Counted from the stretch's first letter, positions 1-11,377 are shown. The stretch: 64,000 bases of DNA from Sorghum bicolor (GCF_000003195.3 NC_012874.2:3627001-3691000); one strand, 5' to 3'. Numbers and translations are program-made. The notes: a model not told the origin generated them from the letters alone.

Positions 1-100
1 GGAGAAGCGGCAGCATCTTCCACTTGGGCGGCGTCGGGAGCAGCGCCGGGAGAGCTGCGTGCGCCACCTTGAGGTGCACGCGTGCAACCGGGATGGCCAT
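1..100 (-). CDS. RWDxHK-family protein, copy 1 (5' end only, cut by window edge)
   Basis: The minus strand from position 100 encodes MAIPVARVHLK and then an alanine/leucine/proline-rich stretch ending near WKMLPLL. This is the same N-terminus as copies 2, 4 and 5 of this cluster, so the start is supported by four-way conservation. Only about 33 codons lie in the window, and the RWDxHK motifs would be to the left of it. A TATA-like CTATATG lies near 244-254, about 145 bases upstream, a similar spacing to copies 2 and 4. The function is unknown. Whether the rest of this copy is intact cannot be seen. Confidence 0.65.
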   Translation of the reverse strand, partial: MAIPVARVHLKVAHAALPALLPTPPKWKMLPLL

Positions 101-667
101 GGTGGATCGAAGACGACGACGTACGGATCGGATCGGATCGAGATGCACACGATCGATGGAGAAGCGCCTCTCAAGTGAATATATAGAGGAAGACGATGCG
201 AAGAAGGCGATGATGAGATGAGATGATCGCCGGTAGTGGCAGATACATATAGGCTAATCCTAGGCCCTAGCTGGGATGCCGGCCGGACGCGAGTCGGTGG
301 TATCATCATCAGGTGAGTCCGATCGGAGTCATACGAATTCGATCATTCAATTCAACTACGTGCATGCCGCGTGCAGTGGGCGCGACGCCATCTCTGTTCG
401 AGTTCGACTCGGTTTCGTTGCTGCTCGATCGATCCGGACGCTGTGCACAGGAGATGGCGGCAACGGCCTGTTCGAGAATCAAGCAAGCCTCCGCGGAACG
501 TGTTCCCGTGTGCTGTGTGCACACTGTGCAGGACGCCAACTCGATCGCTGGCTCATCCACATCACCAACTGTCTTTCATGGCTTCATGCTTGACACATGG
601 AAAAATCTTAGCACGTGTGTAGCCACTGCAAGAGAGGTGCATAACGACATGTACGTGTCAACGCACG
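101..667. other. upstream region of copy 1; no gene seen
   Basis: This holds the likely promoter and 5' leader of copy 1 (TATA-like sequence near 244-254, minus strand). Short reading frames here overlap each other on both strands and match no family I know. I see no further structured feature. Confidence 0.4.
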
Positions 668-803
668 ATTGGAACAAACTTATGGCCACGTCGTCGTCTT
701 CCTCCTGTTTGGGTTAAGGATTTAGAGGATCTCCATGCTCGACAGCCTTAGAAGGGGAAGAGCCATAGCAAGAGTGCCTGTACTGGTGGTGGAGACGGTA
801 GTT

Positions 804-1813
804 CACTACAAAAAACTTAATCAAGATGTACAAAATGGGTTAACCGAGACAGGCAAACCATCCGCCTCTATCGAAAGGTTACATTAATCCGGCCTTAACG
901 GAGGCGGTTGGTTCCACCCGCCTCACTTAATGTATTAACCAAGGCGGGCTCCTTACAAACACCCACCTTTGTAATGGAAAAAAATCCTAGAGCCACTGGC
1001 AAGCCAATTACGAGCCTACCGGCGAGCCCATTTCTAGCCCTACCACCGGCGACCACGGTGCCACTGTCGTGGACTAGCTCCACTGCTCGAGGAGTGTGCG
1101 CCACCGGAACCATTGTTGTGGGCCGCTCACTACGGGTAGTTCCACCCGCTGTGGGCGTCAATAGTGGTAGATCTATCACCATGCCCGTTCATGGAGTCAG
1201 ATCCATGTGTGAGGTCCACCGTCGGGCGAGCGCAGGCCCGTTGATGGTTGCGCGCTGCTAGAGACGACCTCCCCATGCATGCCACAATTGCGCCACCGCT
1301 GGGAGGAGAGAAGGTGCCACCACTGAGGAAAAGATGGGCACCGCTAGCAGCCCGCGCCGACCACCGTGCGGCCTTTGCCGCCAACGCACGTGGGCCCTCC
1401 GTTGGGGAGGGGGTGCGCAGTCACTACTGCCAGGAGAGAGAGTGGAGGGAGGGAGAGAGTCAACACGTGGGGGAGAACGAGGGAAGATGCCGCATTTGAG
1501 AGGGATGGAGAGAGAGAAGAGCTGAGATGAGTGAAAATGAAACCTTAACTATCGGTATATATACAATGACCGGATATCAGGGCTAGATGGGTTGCCTGCT
1601 AGGCTAATATTTTTGGAAGCGGGCCTTGTAGTGTGTCGCCTCAGTTAATAGGCATTAACCATGGCAGTTTTCTTACATTACCCATCTCGGTTAAGCATTA
1701 ACCAAGGTGGTTGCTGGGTCGGCTGCCCTGCCTCAAATAAATGAGACGGGCAACCGGCCTAACTGCCTTGGATGCCATTTTGGAAATGCCTTGTAAAAGT
1801 TTTTGTATAGTAG
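804..1813. mobile_element. CACTA-like non-autonomous element 1
   Basis: The left end reads CACTACAAAAAACTT and the right end AAGTTTTTGTATAGTAG, which are near-perfect inverted ends of CACTA type. The paralogous segment at 7320-7345 lacks this insert and reads directly from GGAGACGG to the AGCGGTGAGAG stretch. Subterminal DNA repeats motifs such as GGCGGG and GGTTAAT/ATTAACC in both orientations, typical of CACTA subterminal arrays. No transposase frame is present. The frames at 900-1525 are GC-rich filler with no recognisable domain. Confidence 0.7.
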
Positions 1814-2610
1814 TAGGTTCGACAAGCGGTGAGAGGTGACGGCGAGGGGTGAGGGGTTGGGGCTGACCGACCACAAAGTTATGGAAAGACAGAGGCTGTA
1901 GGCAGCGATTGAGGTGGCGTCAGTGAAGCATCACTGTGGGAAGAGAGGAAACAAGAAGTAGGCATTAGGGAAGGGCAGAGTTGAGACTGCGGTGGTGGTA
2001 GGTGGGTGATGAGATGTGGATAGACCATCGTGTGAGTTGGAAGAAGATCCATTAACCTTCTTTACCGGTCATCATGATCTAATCTCCTAGTAGAATTCTA
2101 AAATCAAATATCTTACCCATCAACTCCAAATTGTTTAAATTTTCTCTCTACCGTTTAGATGTCATTGTAAAGCCAGTTCCATCCTTTTCAGTTAAAAAAT
2201 GGGTAAATGCCTCTAAATTTTGAGAAAAATCTTATAGATGTATTAGGACATCTCTACAAGCTTCCAAACATCATATATATTCTACTGTAGAAAAGTCTAA
2301 AAAGATCCCAAAATGCTCTAATCGATGTTCAAATGTATTTTGAAAACTTTGTACAACAAAACACGAGACCAACATGAGTGCGTTCAACAAATGTATGTTG
2401 CATTCATGCTAGTTGCATCTCATGTTTTATGGAATATTTTAAAAATATTTTAAGACACTAGGATGTTTTGGGAATTTTCTAGATTTTTTTTTCATTTTTC
2501 TAGAGGTAAATATATTTTTTAAGCTTCTAAGGATATTTGCGACATATTTTTTATTTAAATTTATATATCTATGTGATTCTTCTTGAAATTTTTAGAAGCC
2601 TAGATACATT

Positions 2611-3238
2611 CACTACTATAGTATTATCTGGCAAGGATGGTGTTTTGGGTTTTCTGAAGCGGGCAAAGCGTCCACCTCTATCGAAAGGTCTGTGTTAATA
2701 CGGACTTGTAGAGGCGGGTGCTTTGCCCACCTATGAAATAGATTAAAATAAACAAAAAACTAGGCTTGACGCGAGCCCACTCCGAAGCCCAACGTCGAGC
2801 CTGCTTTGGGAACACCACTGCTGTTGCCGTTGGTTTTCAGATCCATGCCCACGCCGCCACTGGTGAGCAGATCCGTGCCACCCACCGCCATTTGTGGTCG
2901 GATTTGTGCCCTCGCCACCATTGCTGGCCGGATTCGAGCCCTTGACATCATGGCACATCGGTGGTGGTTGGATCTGGCACCACCGCCGAAGGGGTCGTTC
3001 GCCTCACGTCGCACCATCGGAGGGGCCCCACGCCCCGTGTTGCGCCTCTTCACCGTTTGAGGTGTGTCACACCATTGATGCCACCGACGACCGCCGCTGA
3101 TGAGCCGTAGCACAAATCGGGGAAGGCCGAGGACTAGGCTGCGGTGCCTAGATCCACCGCTAGAGGCACGGCCCCCTAGTCCACCACCAAGAGAGAGTAT
3201 GCCGAGAGAGAGAGAGGCGGAGGAGGACGCTAGGGAGG

Positions 3239-3286
<48 letters not shown>

Positions 3287-3846
3287 GAGGACGAGAGAGA
3301 GAGGACACCGGGAGGGGAGAGATTCTGCCGCACGCGCCCTCTCTTCAAATGCACATGTGCTGAGAGAGATATGGGAGAGGGAGAGTCAACTATGTGAGAG
3401 GGAGAGTCAAGATGTGTGAGAGGGAGAGACTTGAGGATGTCCAAACCCTAACTTCTGCTTTTATTCAGGCCCGATAGAAGCCTGATTTAGGCTTTTGCTT
3501 GGCCACGATCACGGACAGGCCTAAAGAAGTCCTCTGAAAATGGCCTCCATTATTAGAGAAGGACCTCCTCCATAAATGGATTTTAGGAGGAGGCTGGGCA
3601 TTGACCACGATTAACAGAGGTAGGCCTCTCCGTAAATCGTTTTGCAAGGCGGGCAATGTCGATCCCCTCAGTAATTAAAATGTTCGCCCCTGTTAATGCA
3701 TGTCACGAGACAACTAATTTTAACTATATCTGTAAATGAAAACATCTACCTCCGAAAATCTTTAGGCATTTTATGAGACGGTTAGATTTTGTGACAACCT
3801 CCATTAATGTTTCGTTAGTTTCTTGTAAAATCATTTTTGTTGTAGT
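2611..3846. mobile_element. CACTA-like non-autonomous element 2
   Basis: It starts CACTACTATAGT and ends TTTTTGTTGTAGT, and is absent from copy B, where the corresponding point near 8175 is continuous. Its interior shares the CACCTCTATCGAAAGG and GTTAATACGG subterminal phrases with element 1, so the two are relatives. It contains a long GA microsatellite and no transposase. The 182-residue antisense frame at 2760-3308 is low-complexity and not credible. Confidence 0.7.
3242..3281. repeat. (GA)n microsatellite
   Basis: An uninterrupted run of about 20 GA units lies inside CACTA-like element 2, with broken GA/GAGG runs on both sides to about 3430. Confidence 0.9.
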
Positions 3847-4085
3847 CATTTTTTGTGGTTTAAAATCTAACTAGGTATTTTTTTCTAGATTATTAATAAC
3901 TAAAGAAGGATGAGTTGAAAACTACTCCTAAGCGAGGTATTTAGGAAATTTAACATAGAGTTGAGGGACACAAGATGTCCAGTTTTAGAGTTCATGAAGA
4001 AAATTAGATCACGGTGATAGTTCAATAGGTAAAGGATCTTTTTCCATGCGACAGATTGCTAGAAATACTATTTGGTCTCATTTTT

Positions 4086-4549
4086 TTTTGAAAAATAAAG
4101 TATCTTTTTTATTGGGTCTAATTTGGACAGACACAACCTACACACTCTAGCCCATTGGAAATTGTGCCTATAGCTTGTGAAGTTGTGATGCTTCTACCCA
4201 TTCTTCGATCAGTACTCGTACGTGCCAATATATATGTTCCTCTTTGAGTACGCAAAGACGCGAGTAATTCATTTGAACACGACGCACGAGTGGAGTGCTG
4301 AAACTGAAACATAATCATCAAGAATTCAAGAAGACACTTGCAGATGGATGTATCCACTTACAGTTTGAGCTTGCCAAAGGCATCAAATTCAGATGAAATT
4401 CTAAGATATTCGAAAACATACAAGACATTCAAATTCTAACACCACAAGCTGATAAGCTGCGTAAGTAATTCTTTAATGTCTAAATACAGCATCGTCCTTA
4501 GTCGCAGTACGTAGCACCCGTACATGGAGTTCGTGGAGTGCCAGTGCAG
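4086..4549. other. intergenic region 3' of copy 2
   Basis: This is AT-rich non-coding DNA downstream of the minus-strand copy 2, probably including its 3' untranslated region. No repeat ends or protein similarity were recognised. Confidence 0.35.
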
Positions 4550-5242
4550 CTATCCAACGCGAACAGCCAAGAACGTTGTTGGCAATGGCATGGGAAGCAT
4601 GCTGGGTTCCGGCGCTGCGGTGACGAAGCCCGGTCCAGCGTACATGGCCCGCGGCTTCCATAGTATCTCCTCCTCCTCCTCCTCCGTGTCGTCGATGTCG
4701 TTGCTGCCAGTACTGCTGCTCTCGTCGTCGTCGAGCGGCTCGGCCTGTGGCTGTGGCGGGCGGCGCTTCTTGTGCACGTCCCAGCGCTCGGCGGACGTCG
4801 CGCGGCTGATCGGCCACTTGAGGGAAGACGCTCCTGAAGACGACGACGACGAAGTTGCTCTCGCAGTCTTCTTGTGCGCGTCCCACCTCTCCACGGAGTC
4901 GGCCCGGCCGGGCTTGGGCGGCGGCGAGGTGGCGTTCTTGCGCGGGAACGATGCCAGCCCGGGGCCGCTGCTCCTGACAGTACTGTCGGCGGCGGAACGA
5001 GGCCCTGATGATGGTGAGGCCGAGGACGCTGGGCTGGCCGGCTTGGCCTTGTGTGCGTCCCACCTCTCGTCGGCGTCGGCACGGCTGGGCTTCTTGGCGA
5101 GCGGCTTTGGGAGGACGGCGGCGGCGACGCACGGCGGCGTCGAGAGCAGCGGCAGCATCTTCCACCTGGGCGGGGTCGGGAGCAGCGCCGGGAGAGCTGC
5201 GTGTGCCACCTTGAGGTGCACGCGGGCAACCGGGATCGCCAT
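4550..5242 (-). CDS. RWDxHK-repeat protein, copy 2
   Basis: This single-exon frame encodes 230 residues from the conserved MAIPVARVHLK start. I chose that ATG over an upstream in-frame one at 5389 because it is shared by all copies and lies about 120 bases from a TATA box. Order: hydrophobic Ala/Leu/Pro N-terminus (about 1-45); motif 1 ADERWDAHK (about 65); motif 2 SVERWDAHKK (about 115); motif 3 SAERWDVHKKR (about 155), each separated by Ser/Pro-rich linkers; an acidic stretch with SSSTGSNDIDD and six glutamates; then the conserved tail LWKPRAMYAGPGF. No signal peptide or membrane helix is obvious, and the composition suggests disorder with basic motif patches. I do not recognise the family and assign no function. 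The C-terminal tail is nearly identical in copies 4 and 5. Confidence 0.7.
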   Translation of the reverse strand: MAIPVARVHLKVAHAALPALLPTPPRWKMLPLLSTPPCVAAAVLPKPLAKKPSRADADERWDAHKAKPASPASSASPSSGPRSAADSTVRSSGPGLASFPRKNATSPPPKPGRADSVERWDAHKKTARATSSSSSSGASSLKWPISRATSAERWDVHKKRRPPQPQAEPLDDDESSSTGSNDIDDTEEEEEEILWKPRAMYAGPGFVTAAPEPSMLPMPLPTTFLAVRVG

Positions 5243-5362
5243 GGGTATGGAGATCTCTCGCTCGCAGTCGCCGGTGAAGCGCCGATCGTACGTGGAGATG
5301 GAGCAGAGACAGAGAGGCGCGACGGTGGGATGAGATGATTCACGGGAGCATGCGGCAGCAGA

Positions 5363-5372
5363 CATATATATA
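5363..5372 (-). promoter_or_regulatory. TATA box of RWDxHK copy 2
   Basis: TATATATA on the minus strand lies about 120 bases before the chosen ATG and is followed by TCTGCTGC, a combination also found upstream of copy 4. Confidence 0.5.
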
Positions 5373-5715
5373 GGCCCCAATCCATCCATCGGTGCTCACG
5401 AGGGTGAATCGAAGTCGGTGTCCGAATTCTGACATCGACGGCGAGCTGCTCCTGCTTGGGTGCCACGCCATTTCTCACCTAGTCGGATTCTTGATTTAGG
5501 AGGAGGAGGAGGATGAGGTTGTTGGCCGCTGAGGAAATCTTTTCCAACAGATTTGAAGAAAACGCGCAAGATTCAGAGAAACAGAAACGATCGGACACTC
5601 CGTTCTGGGCTTCGTTGCCCTGCCCAGTCGGATACAGTGATATGACCGGCGCTGTGCTTTTCTTGAGCTGCTGCTACGGTGTCTCCCTCCGTGGCTCTCC
5701 TTCTTCGTTCGATCC

Positions 5716-7059
5716 ATGGCGATACCGGTTTTTTTTTTTGAGTGAACTGGAGGGGCTTTCGCCCCTGCAGGGTTATATTAATTAACATAATGTCTTGAAG
5801 TACACTGAATAGAACTTACAGAATTAGGAAACAAAGAAAGAGATAAAGAAAATCAAAGCTAGGGAGCAATCTATTGAAGATTTTGACACCATTGATCAAA
5901 CATAAGGCTTAGGCTTGTCTTGACACGGTGGGAGACCTTCATTAACTCATTAAAGAAGGCTCTTTTGCACTCTTGAATTGTCATTAATCTGTTATTGAAA
6001 GTGGCTTCATTTCTTGCTTTCCAGATCGTCCAGCTCATCAGGATGATTGCTATCATGGAGAACTGGATCTAAGCTGAATCCTCAAAGCCTGGGTGTTCTG
6101 AGTTATGTCACCATTTTGTAATATATGCAATTCAAGAGTTCCCCAGCATTGTTGCGCATATGAGCATTCCCAGAACAGGTGATGTATTGATTCTTCGTGG
6201 CCTGATGTACAGAAAGCACAAGTGTATGAATCCAATTGCATTTTCCTTCTTCTCAGGATGTTTTTTGTGCTTAGTCTGTCTTTCAATAGCAACCAGAAAA
6301 AGACTTTATGCTTTGGTTGACAAGGATAGGTTCACGGTGCACCTTGCCATGGCTGGGCTGCTCCCCACCCCGCCCAAGTGCACGATGATCCGGTCGCTGC
6401 TCCCGGCTGGCGGCGCCGTGCACCGTCGTCCTTCCCAGTTCACCTCCCATCCAAGGCCAAGCCCAGGCGCGCCGATGCAGTCGAGAGGTGGGACGGGACG
6501 CGCACAAGATCAAACCAGGCGGCAGCGACAACCGGCCGGCCGGCGGCGTCGTCAGGTGGCCAGCGTCCGCCGTCCGCCCATGGACGGCAAGAGTTAGAGC
6601 GGTAGCCCCGCTGGACGACGTCGTGTGCGAGGTGGGAGGGACCGCGACGTCCTCCGCGGCGAGAGCACGAGCAGAACCAGTAGCCGGCCGGGGGAGCAGG
6701 AGCAACAGCAGCCGCGCTCAAGAAACCGGTGAGCCAAGCCTCGTCGCCGTCCGCGGCACGCCGCAACAGCAGCAGCAGGGCAGACCCCAACAGAGTCGCG
6801 TGTCCTCTGCTTCTGCTGCCGAGCGCTGGGACTGGGACGCCCAGAACCAGAAGAATCTTCAGACGAAGTCGATGGCGCGGCAACATTGTACGTGGGCATT
6901 CTTCAGACTACCACGGTACCAGCAGCAACGAAATTGACCTGGTCATGCCGCCGGCGCCACAGCCATTGTGGGCATTCTTCGCCGTACCGGACTTCATTGT
7001 CCTCGCTTCGCCGGAGCCCAGCAGCTGCTCCCCATGCCATCGTTCCTGATACGCACCGG
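5716..7059 (+). pseudogene. RWDxHK-repeat protein, copy 3, disrupted by a LINE
   Basis: The start ATGGCGATACCGGTT at 5716 encodes MAIPV, the first five residues of the family. A LINE tail then intervenes (5731-6324), and the family sequence resumes at GGTTCACGGTGCACCTT near 6329, continuing through GLLPTPPK. Motif 1 survives as ADAVERWDG near 6475. A second motif remnant (DAHKIK) follows in a shifted frame, and the third survives as AAERWDW near 6810-6835. The tail around 7010-7045 still resembles the family's PEPS..LPMP end, also in another frame. So there is one large insertion plus several frameshifts. The promoter of this copy would lie between 5243 and 5715, head-to-head with copy 2. Confidence 0.75.
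5731..6324 (-). mobile_element. LINE (non-LTR retrotransposon) 3' fragment 1
   Basis: On the minus strand the insert ends in an A-run (T-run at 5731) preceded by a GC hairpin (GGGGC...GCCCC). Upstream it encodes a reverse-transcriptase zinc-binding domain (zf-RVT) remnant: LLKDRLSTKNILRRR with CAFC...H.FWEC spacing near 6120-6290, then SWTIWKARNEATF near 6000-6030. It is 5'-truncated and has no reverse transcriptase. It is flanked by GATACCGGTT on the left and GATAGGTT on the right, read as a diverged target-site duplication. Confidence 0.8.
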
Positions 7060-7203
7060 CCGCATGGCCAGGTCAATTTCATTTAATGACTAATGTAAAT
7101 ATAATCTCATGTGGTTTATGAACCGTGCTATAGTAATAACGGCATTATCAATATTATGGCCTGATCTATGCAAGCATAACGTTCAGATTTACTGACATTT
7201 TTC

Positions 7204-8270
7204 GATTGGACCAAACTTTCGACACGTCTTTTTCTTCCTCACGTTTGGGTTAAGGATTTAGAGGATCTCCATGCCCAGTGGCCTTAGAAAGGGAGGGCAT
7301 CGTAGCGGTGCCTGGACTGGTGGTGGAGACGGTTCAATGAGCGGTGAGAGAGGTGGAGGCTACAGCGGCAGTATAGCAGGATGTGGACGCTGAGGACTCA
7401 TGGGTGACCTGGGCACCGGTCGACGCGGTGACGGTACGGGTAGAGCATCATATTGGGAACGGAAGTGCAGGCTGAGGTGGCGGTGGGGATATGGATGGAC
7501 CATCGTGTGACTTGGAAGAACCTCCTTTTACCTTCATCAACTGTCAACATGATCTAATCTTTCTATCCGAACTCTAAAATTGAAATTCTGCTTGTTCAAT
7601 GCCGAATCTACCAACCATTCAACTTTATTTTTCTCTTATAAAAAAATCAGCGAACTATACTTTCAGTCATAACTTTTCACAGGTAAACTCCAAACTGTGT
7701 TTAAATTTTCTCTCTACCGTTTAGATGTCCTTTTAAAGGCGTACGAGCTTCTAAACTTTTGAGAAAAATCTTACACATATATTAGAACATGACAAACCCG
7801 AATAAAATATTTAGAGTTCATGAAAAATATCTCTACAAAGCTTCGAAACATCATATTCTGCTCTAGAAAAAACTAAGATGTTCCCAAAATGTTCTAGTTG
7901 ATGTTCAAATGCATTTCGAAAACTTTCTACAACAAAAACACAAGACCAACATGAGTGCGTTCAACATCACTTGTGTGTTGCATTCATGCTAGTTGCATCT
8001 CATATTTTTTATGGAATGTTTTTAAAACGCATTAAGACATCAATTATCTAGATATTTTATCATTACTTGTAGAGGTAAATATATTTTTTTGAAGCTCCAA
8101 AAGATATATTTGTTAGATGTTTTATTTGGATTTATATATCTTTGTGATTCTTCTTGATATTTTTAGAAGCCTAGATACAATTTTTGTGGATTAAAAACCT
8201 AACTAGGTATTTTTTAGATGTTTTCAACTAAAACAAGGATGAGTTGAAAACTACTTCTAAGTGAGGTATT
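7204..8270 (+). repeat. duplicated flanking segment, copy B (lacks the CACTA insertions)
   Basis: This aligns with 668-4085 minus its two insertions, from the GATTGGACCAAACTT stretch to the GAGTTGAAAACTACTTC stretch. It is AT-rich with no gene recognised. It lies downstream of copy 3 in the same orientation. Confidence 0.75.
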
Positions 8271-9111
8271 TTATGAAACAAAATCATTGGATGAGATTGA
8301 TTTCTCCTACATCCCAAATTGGATTCAGGTGGAACACTTGCCCTAGGACTAATGAACGGGTCAGCGGTGAGAGCAATTGGTGAGTTTTTACATCAAAATT
8401 ATAGCACTCAAACGAACCTACATATTTATACTTTTGAGTTTTTACATTTGATATTGTTACGATATTCTAAAAAATAACATAAAGTATCAGCAACTTCTTA
8501 TGTTGATGAGGATTTATACTATTTTCTCGATACTCTAACAACTTTAAATGTAAAAAATCAAAACTACAAACATATAGATCACTTTGAGGGTACAAATTTA
8601 GTATAAAGTGTGTCTTCATTTGACAATATATAAAAATGATATTAATTTTCTAATACGACAAATGGAAGTATGTGATTATCATGTGCTGAAATTTTATTTA
8701 ATTTTTTTAGCACCTTTACATTGTCAAATGAAGAAAACTCAAAATTAGAAAGTTATATATCTCATTGAAATTTACAATTTTCATATAAAATTATCTTCAT
8801 CCAACGTGGTATCGAAGAGTTATGATATTTCAAAAGTTCAGTCTTGTTACATCACTTTCGCGCGATAAGACGATGCTGTCACGCCAACGGGAGTGGCACG
8901 ACAAGCTTTTTCACGTCGAAAATGCCTCGGAAACCTATCGAATAATGTGTCATATCTTGCCGTACCAACACATGTGGCACGACTATGTTATTTGGTCGTG
9001 CCAACGGGACTGACACGACCAAAAGAGCTATTTGGGGTAAAATATTTTTAACGAGGATTAATATTAAAATATATATTAAAAAGGATTAAAATATAAAAAA
9101 TCCCCCGGTCA
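8271..9111. other. AT-rich intergenic DNA
   Basis: No gene seen. A patch at 8880-9020 repeats GTGGCACGAC and CGTGCCAACGGGA phrases in both orientations, which suggests a fragment of another transposon, but no ends could be defined. Confidence 0.35.
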
Positions 9112-9119
9112 GGCATCCA

Positions 9120-9659
9120 TATACCTGGGCATGCAGCCCGAGCCCGTGAGCACGGCCCGAAGCCCGTCATTTTGGCCCGGCCCTAGCCCGGCCCGGCCCG
9201 AAGGTCATTGGGCCCGGGCTGGCACGGCACGGGGCTGCAGGCCGTGCTTGGGCCGCACTTCAGGCCCGCGGGCCGGCCCGGCCCGGCCCGCCAAATAATA
9301 ACATTGTATAAAATAACTCATTTTGATATCTAAATCTATTCTCTACATCTGTCATATATATTTGAATGTGTTCTTTATACTGATGAAGTGATGAATTGAT
9401 GAATGTGTTTGAAATATGCTTTTAAATCTGTGTTTATTGATATGTTATTGTTCAACGGGCTATGGACCGGCCCGGCATGACGGGCCCGCCCGGTACGCAA
9501 AAAGGCCCACGGGCCCGTGCCTGGGCCGGAGGTCAGGCCCGCAGGCCGGTAAGGCACGGCCCGCAGGGCACGACGGGCCCCCTCGGCCCGTTAGACAACA
9601 TGCCGGGCCGGCCCGGTGTCGTGCCGGGCCGGGCCGGGCCGGCCCGTTGCCCAGGTATA
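9120..9659. mobile_element. hAT-like GC-rich foldback element 1
   Basis: The element is bounded by inverted ends TATACCTGGGCA and TGCCCAGGTATA and by an exact 8-bp direct repeat, GGCATCCA, at 9112-9119 and 9660-9667. An 8-bp duplication is the hAT signature. The two arms are extremely rich in GGCCCG/CGGGCC in opposite orientations around an AT-rich core (about 9296-9455), so the whole can fold back. It has no transposase. It sits about 225 bases upstream of the DUF1668 start codon. Confidence 0.8.
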
Positions 9660-9884
9660 GGCATCCACCACCGTACCTGACCAACCCTAACCGCCCTAGC
9701 CTCTTGGTCTCGATTTTTCTTCCGTGTTGCCCCTTGTTGGTCTCGATTTAGATTTCGATATTTCTTCTTCTATAATATATATTGCCCTTTGTTGGCCTCG
9801 ATTCAGATTTCGATATCGTCGGGTTGTGCTGTAGTAGGCGGATTGTCCTGATTCAATTGATTTCGATCTGTCTGGCAATCTCGG

Positions 9885-11116
9885 ATGGCAAAGCGGCGGC
9901 GCGGTGCCGGTGCCGGCCCCGGCCCCAGTAGGGCGATGGAGCGCGAGCAGCGCTCGCAGCCGGAGCAGGAGCAGGAGCGGCGCCCGCATCAGAAGCAGCG
10001 CCTCTACCTCGTCCTTGATGACAATCCTTTCGGATACAGCATCCGCCGGATAAACTTGTCGCCCTCCACTTCCCGTCAGACGCGTTCTTCCAGGAAGAAG
10101 AAGAAGAACACTGCCGCCTCTGGTGGCAAATGCCCTGTTCGGCGCTTGCCGTGCCCTATCTTCTACACGGAAGCACAGCGGGGGCTTGCCGCGACCATCG
10201 CCGCCATCGGCACCAAGATTCTGCTGACGCAATGCATGAATCGCTTTACCGGCGGCGACATGGTCCTCCAGATCTACGACGTCCGCCACCGGGGCGTCAC
10301 CTTCGGCCCCGGCAAGTTCTACGATTGCCCCATCTACATCTCCATAGGCGACAAGCTCTTCGCTCTGTACAACGACAGGCTCTCGAGGCTCTCATTCGAG
10401 CAGAAGCAGCCTCCACCACTGCATGTCATCAAGGGCAGCGACGACGATGTCCCGTGGTCGTGGCAGCAGCTTCCTCCGCCGCCGTTCCACAGGGTGGATG
10501 TCACCTCCTACGCCGTGCTCCCTGACGATGATGTTGATGGGCAGACCATCCTGGTCAGCAACGATGACTGCCCTGACGACCCCTGGTGCACTGCGGGCAC
10601 CTTCAAGGCTTCAACACCATCAAGTGCGAGTGGACGACACACGGCGACTGGACGCTGCCGTTCACCGGCCGTGCCTACTTCGTCTCCTCCCTGGAAGCAT
10701 TCGTCGGACTCTCCAAAGACCCGGCCACCTTGGGCCACCTCACCTCCTGCGACCGCGAGGCGGCCACCGCCACCGGTCCGGCTCCGGCCACCACATGGAA
10801 GCTCAGCAAGGAGAAGCTGTTCAGCGACGACCCGGCTGAGACTCATGTAAGCGCCACGCTCGTCTACACGGGAAGAGGCGGCGGCGGCGGCAGCGAGTTC
10901 TGCCTTGTGCAGTGCGTCTCCGTCAAGCCCGGCAATGGCAATGGCGAGAACCTCGAGGAGCCCTGCTATCGTTATCGTCTGACGACCTTCTCTCTTAGCT
11001 ATGACGACAGTGGACACCTGACGACTGGCAATACTTGCTCGGTGCAATGCTACAAGGTGCCTAGGGAAGCCACTAAGCAGTTCATGAATGGCGATCCTGT
11101 GGCATTTTGGCTGTAA
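9885..11116 (+). pseudogene. DUF1668-family protein with one frameshift
   Basis: The frame from 9885 encodes a basic N-terminus, RLYLVLDDNPFGYSI (about residues 39-53), LAATIAAIGTKI, CPIYISIGDKLFAL, PWSWQQLP and VTSYAVLPD, in the order expected for grass DUF1668 (PF07893) proteins. Near 10601-10607 the family sequence jumps to another frame, which continues with FNTIKCEWTTHGDW and LPFTGRAYF to PVAFWL at 11116. The shift equals loss of one base (or gain of two). Without it the product would be about 410 residues, normal for the family. DUF1668 function is unknown. The surrounding residues are well conserved, so the break is recent or a sequencing error. The 5' leader holds a short direct repeat of a CTCGATT.AGATTTCGATA phrase near 9735 and 9798. 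Confidence 0.75.
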
Positions 11117-11377
11117 AATGCTTGAATTATATATGCATGTCGGTGAGGATGACTATATATCCATATATGTTTAATTTTCAATCAGTTGTGACTTGCCTTT
11201 CTATATGTTTAAATGATGCGTACACTCAACTGTGGTTTCAGTTAGTGTATTGCCTTCCTATGTTTCGAGTCATGGCATTTTACTAATGTGCATGTGCACT
11301 CAACTGTGGTTTCAATTAATGTGCTTCACCCTGATTTAACTCATACAGCAGCAAAGCGTATGTTGCAAATATAATTA

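Larger units (their letters stand above)
668..4085 (+). repeat. duplicated flanking segment, copy A (interrupted by two CACTA-like insertions)
   Basis: Starting around GTTTGGGTTAAGGATTTAGA, this stretch aligns with 7204-8270 (copy B), and its right part aligns inverted with 19665-20010 (copy C). Shared landmarks include GGATCTCCATGC, the phrase around 2340-2420 matching 7900-7990, and the end around GATGAGTTGAAAACTAC. Two stretches are absent from copy B, at 804-1813 and 2611-3846. Both begin CACTAC and are annotated separately. No gene is evident in the shared sequence. It may itself be an old transposon or intergenic DNA copied along with the RWDxHK genes. Confidence 0.7.

Noticed and set aside
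2760..3308. 182-residue minus-strand frame with long Ser-Leu runs
   Set aside because: It is the translation of a GA/CT microsatellite inside a CACTA-like element.
4498..5478. 326-residue minus-strand frame and a 269-residue plus-strand frame over RWDxHK copy 2
   Set aside because: They are shadows in GC-rich codons. Only the frame at 4550-5242 preserves the motifs shared by the other copies.
9460..9751. Proline/glycine-rich frames in both strands
   Set aside because: They are translations of the GGCCCG arm repeats of a foldback hAT element.
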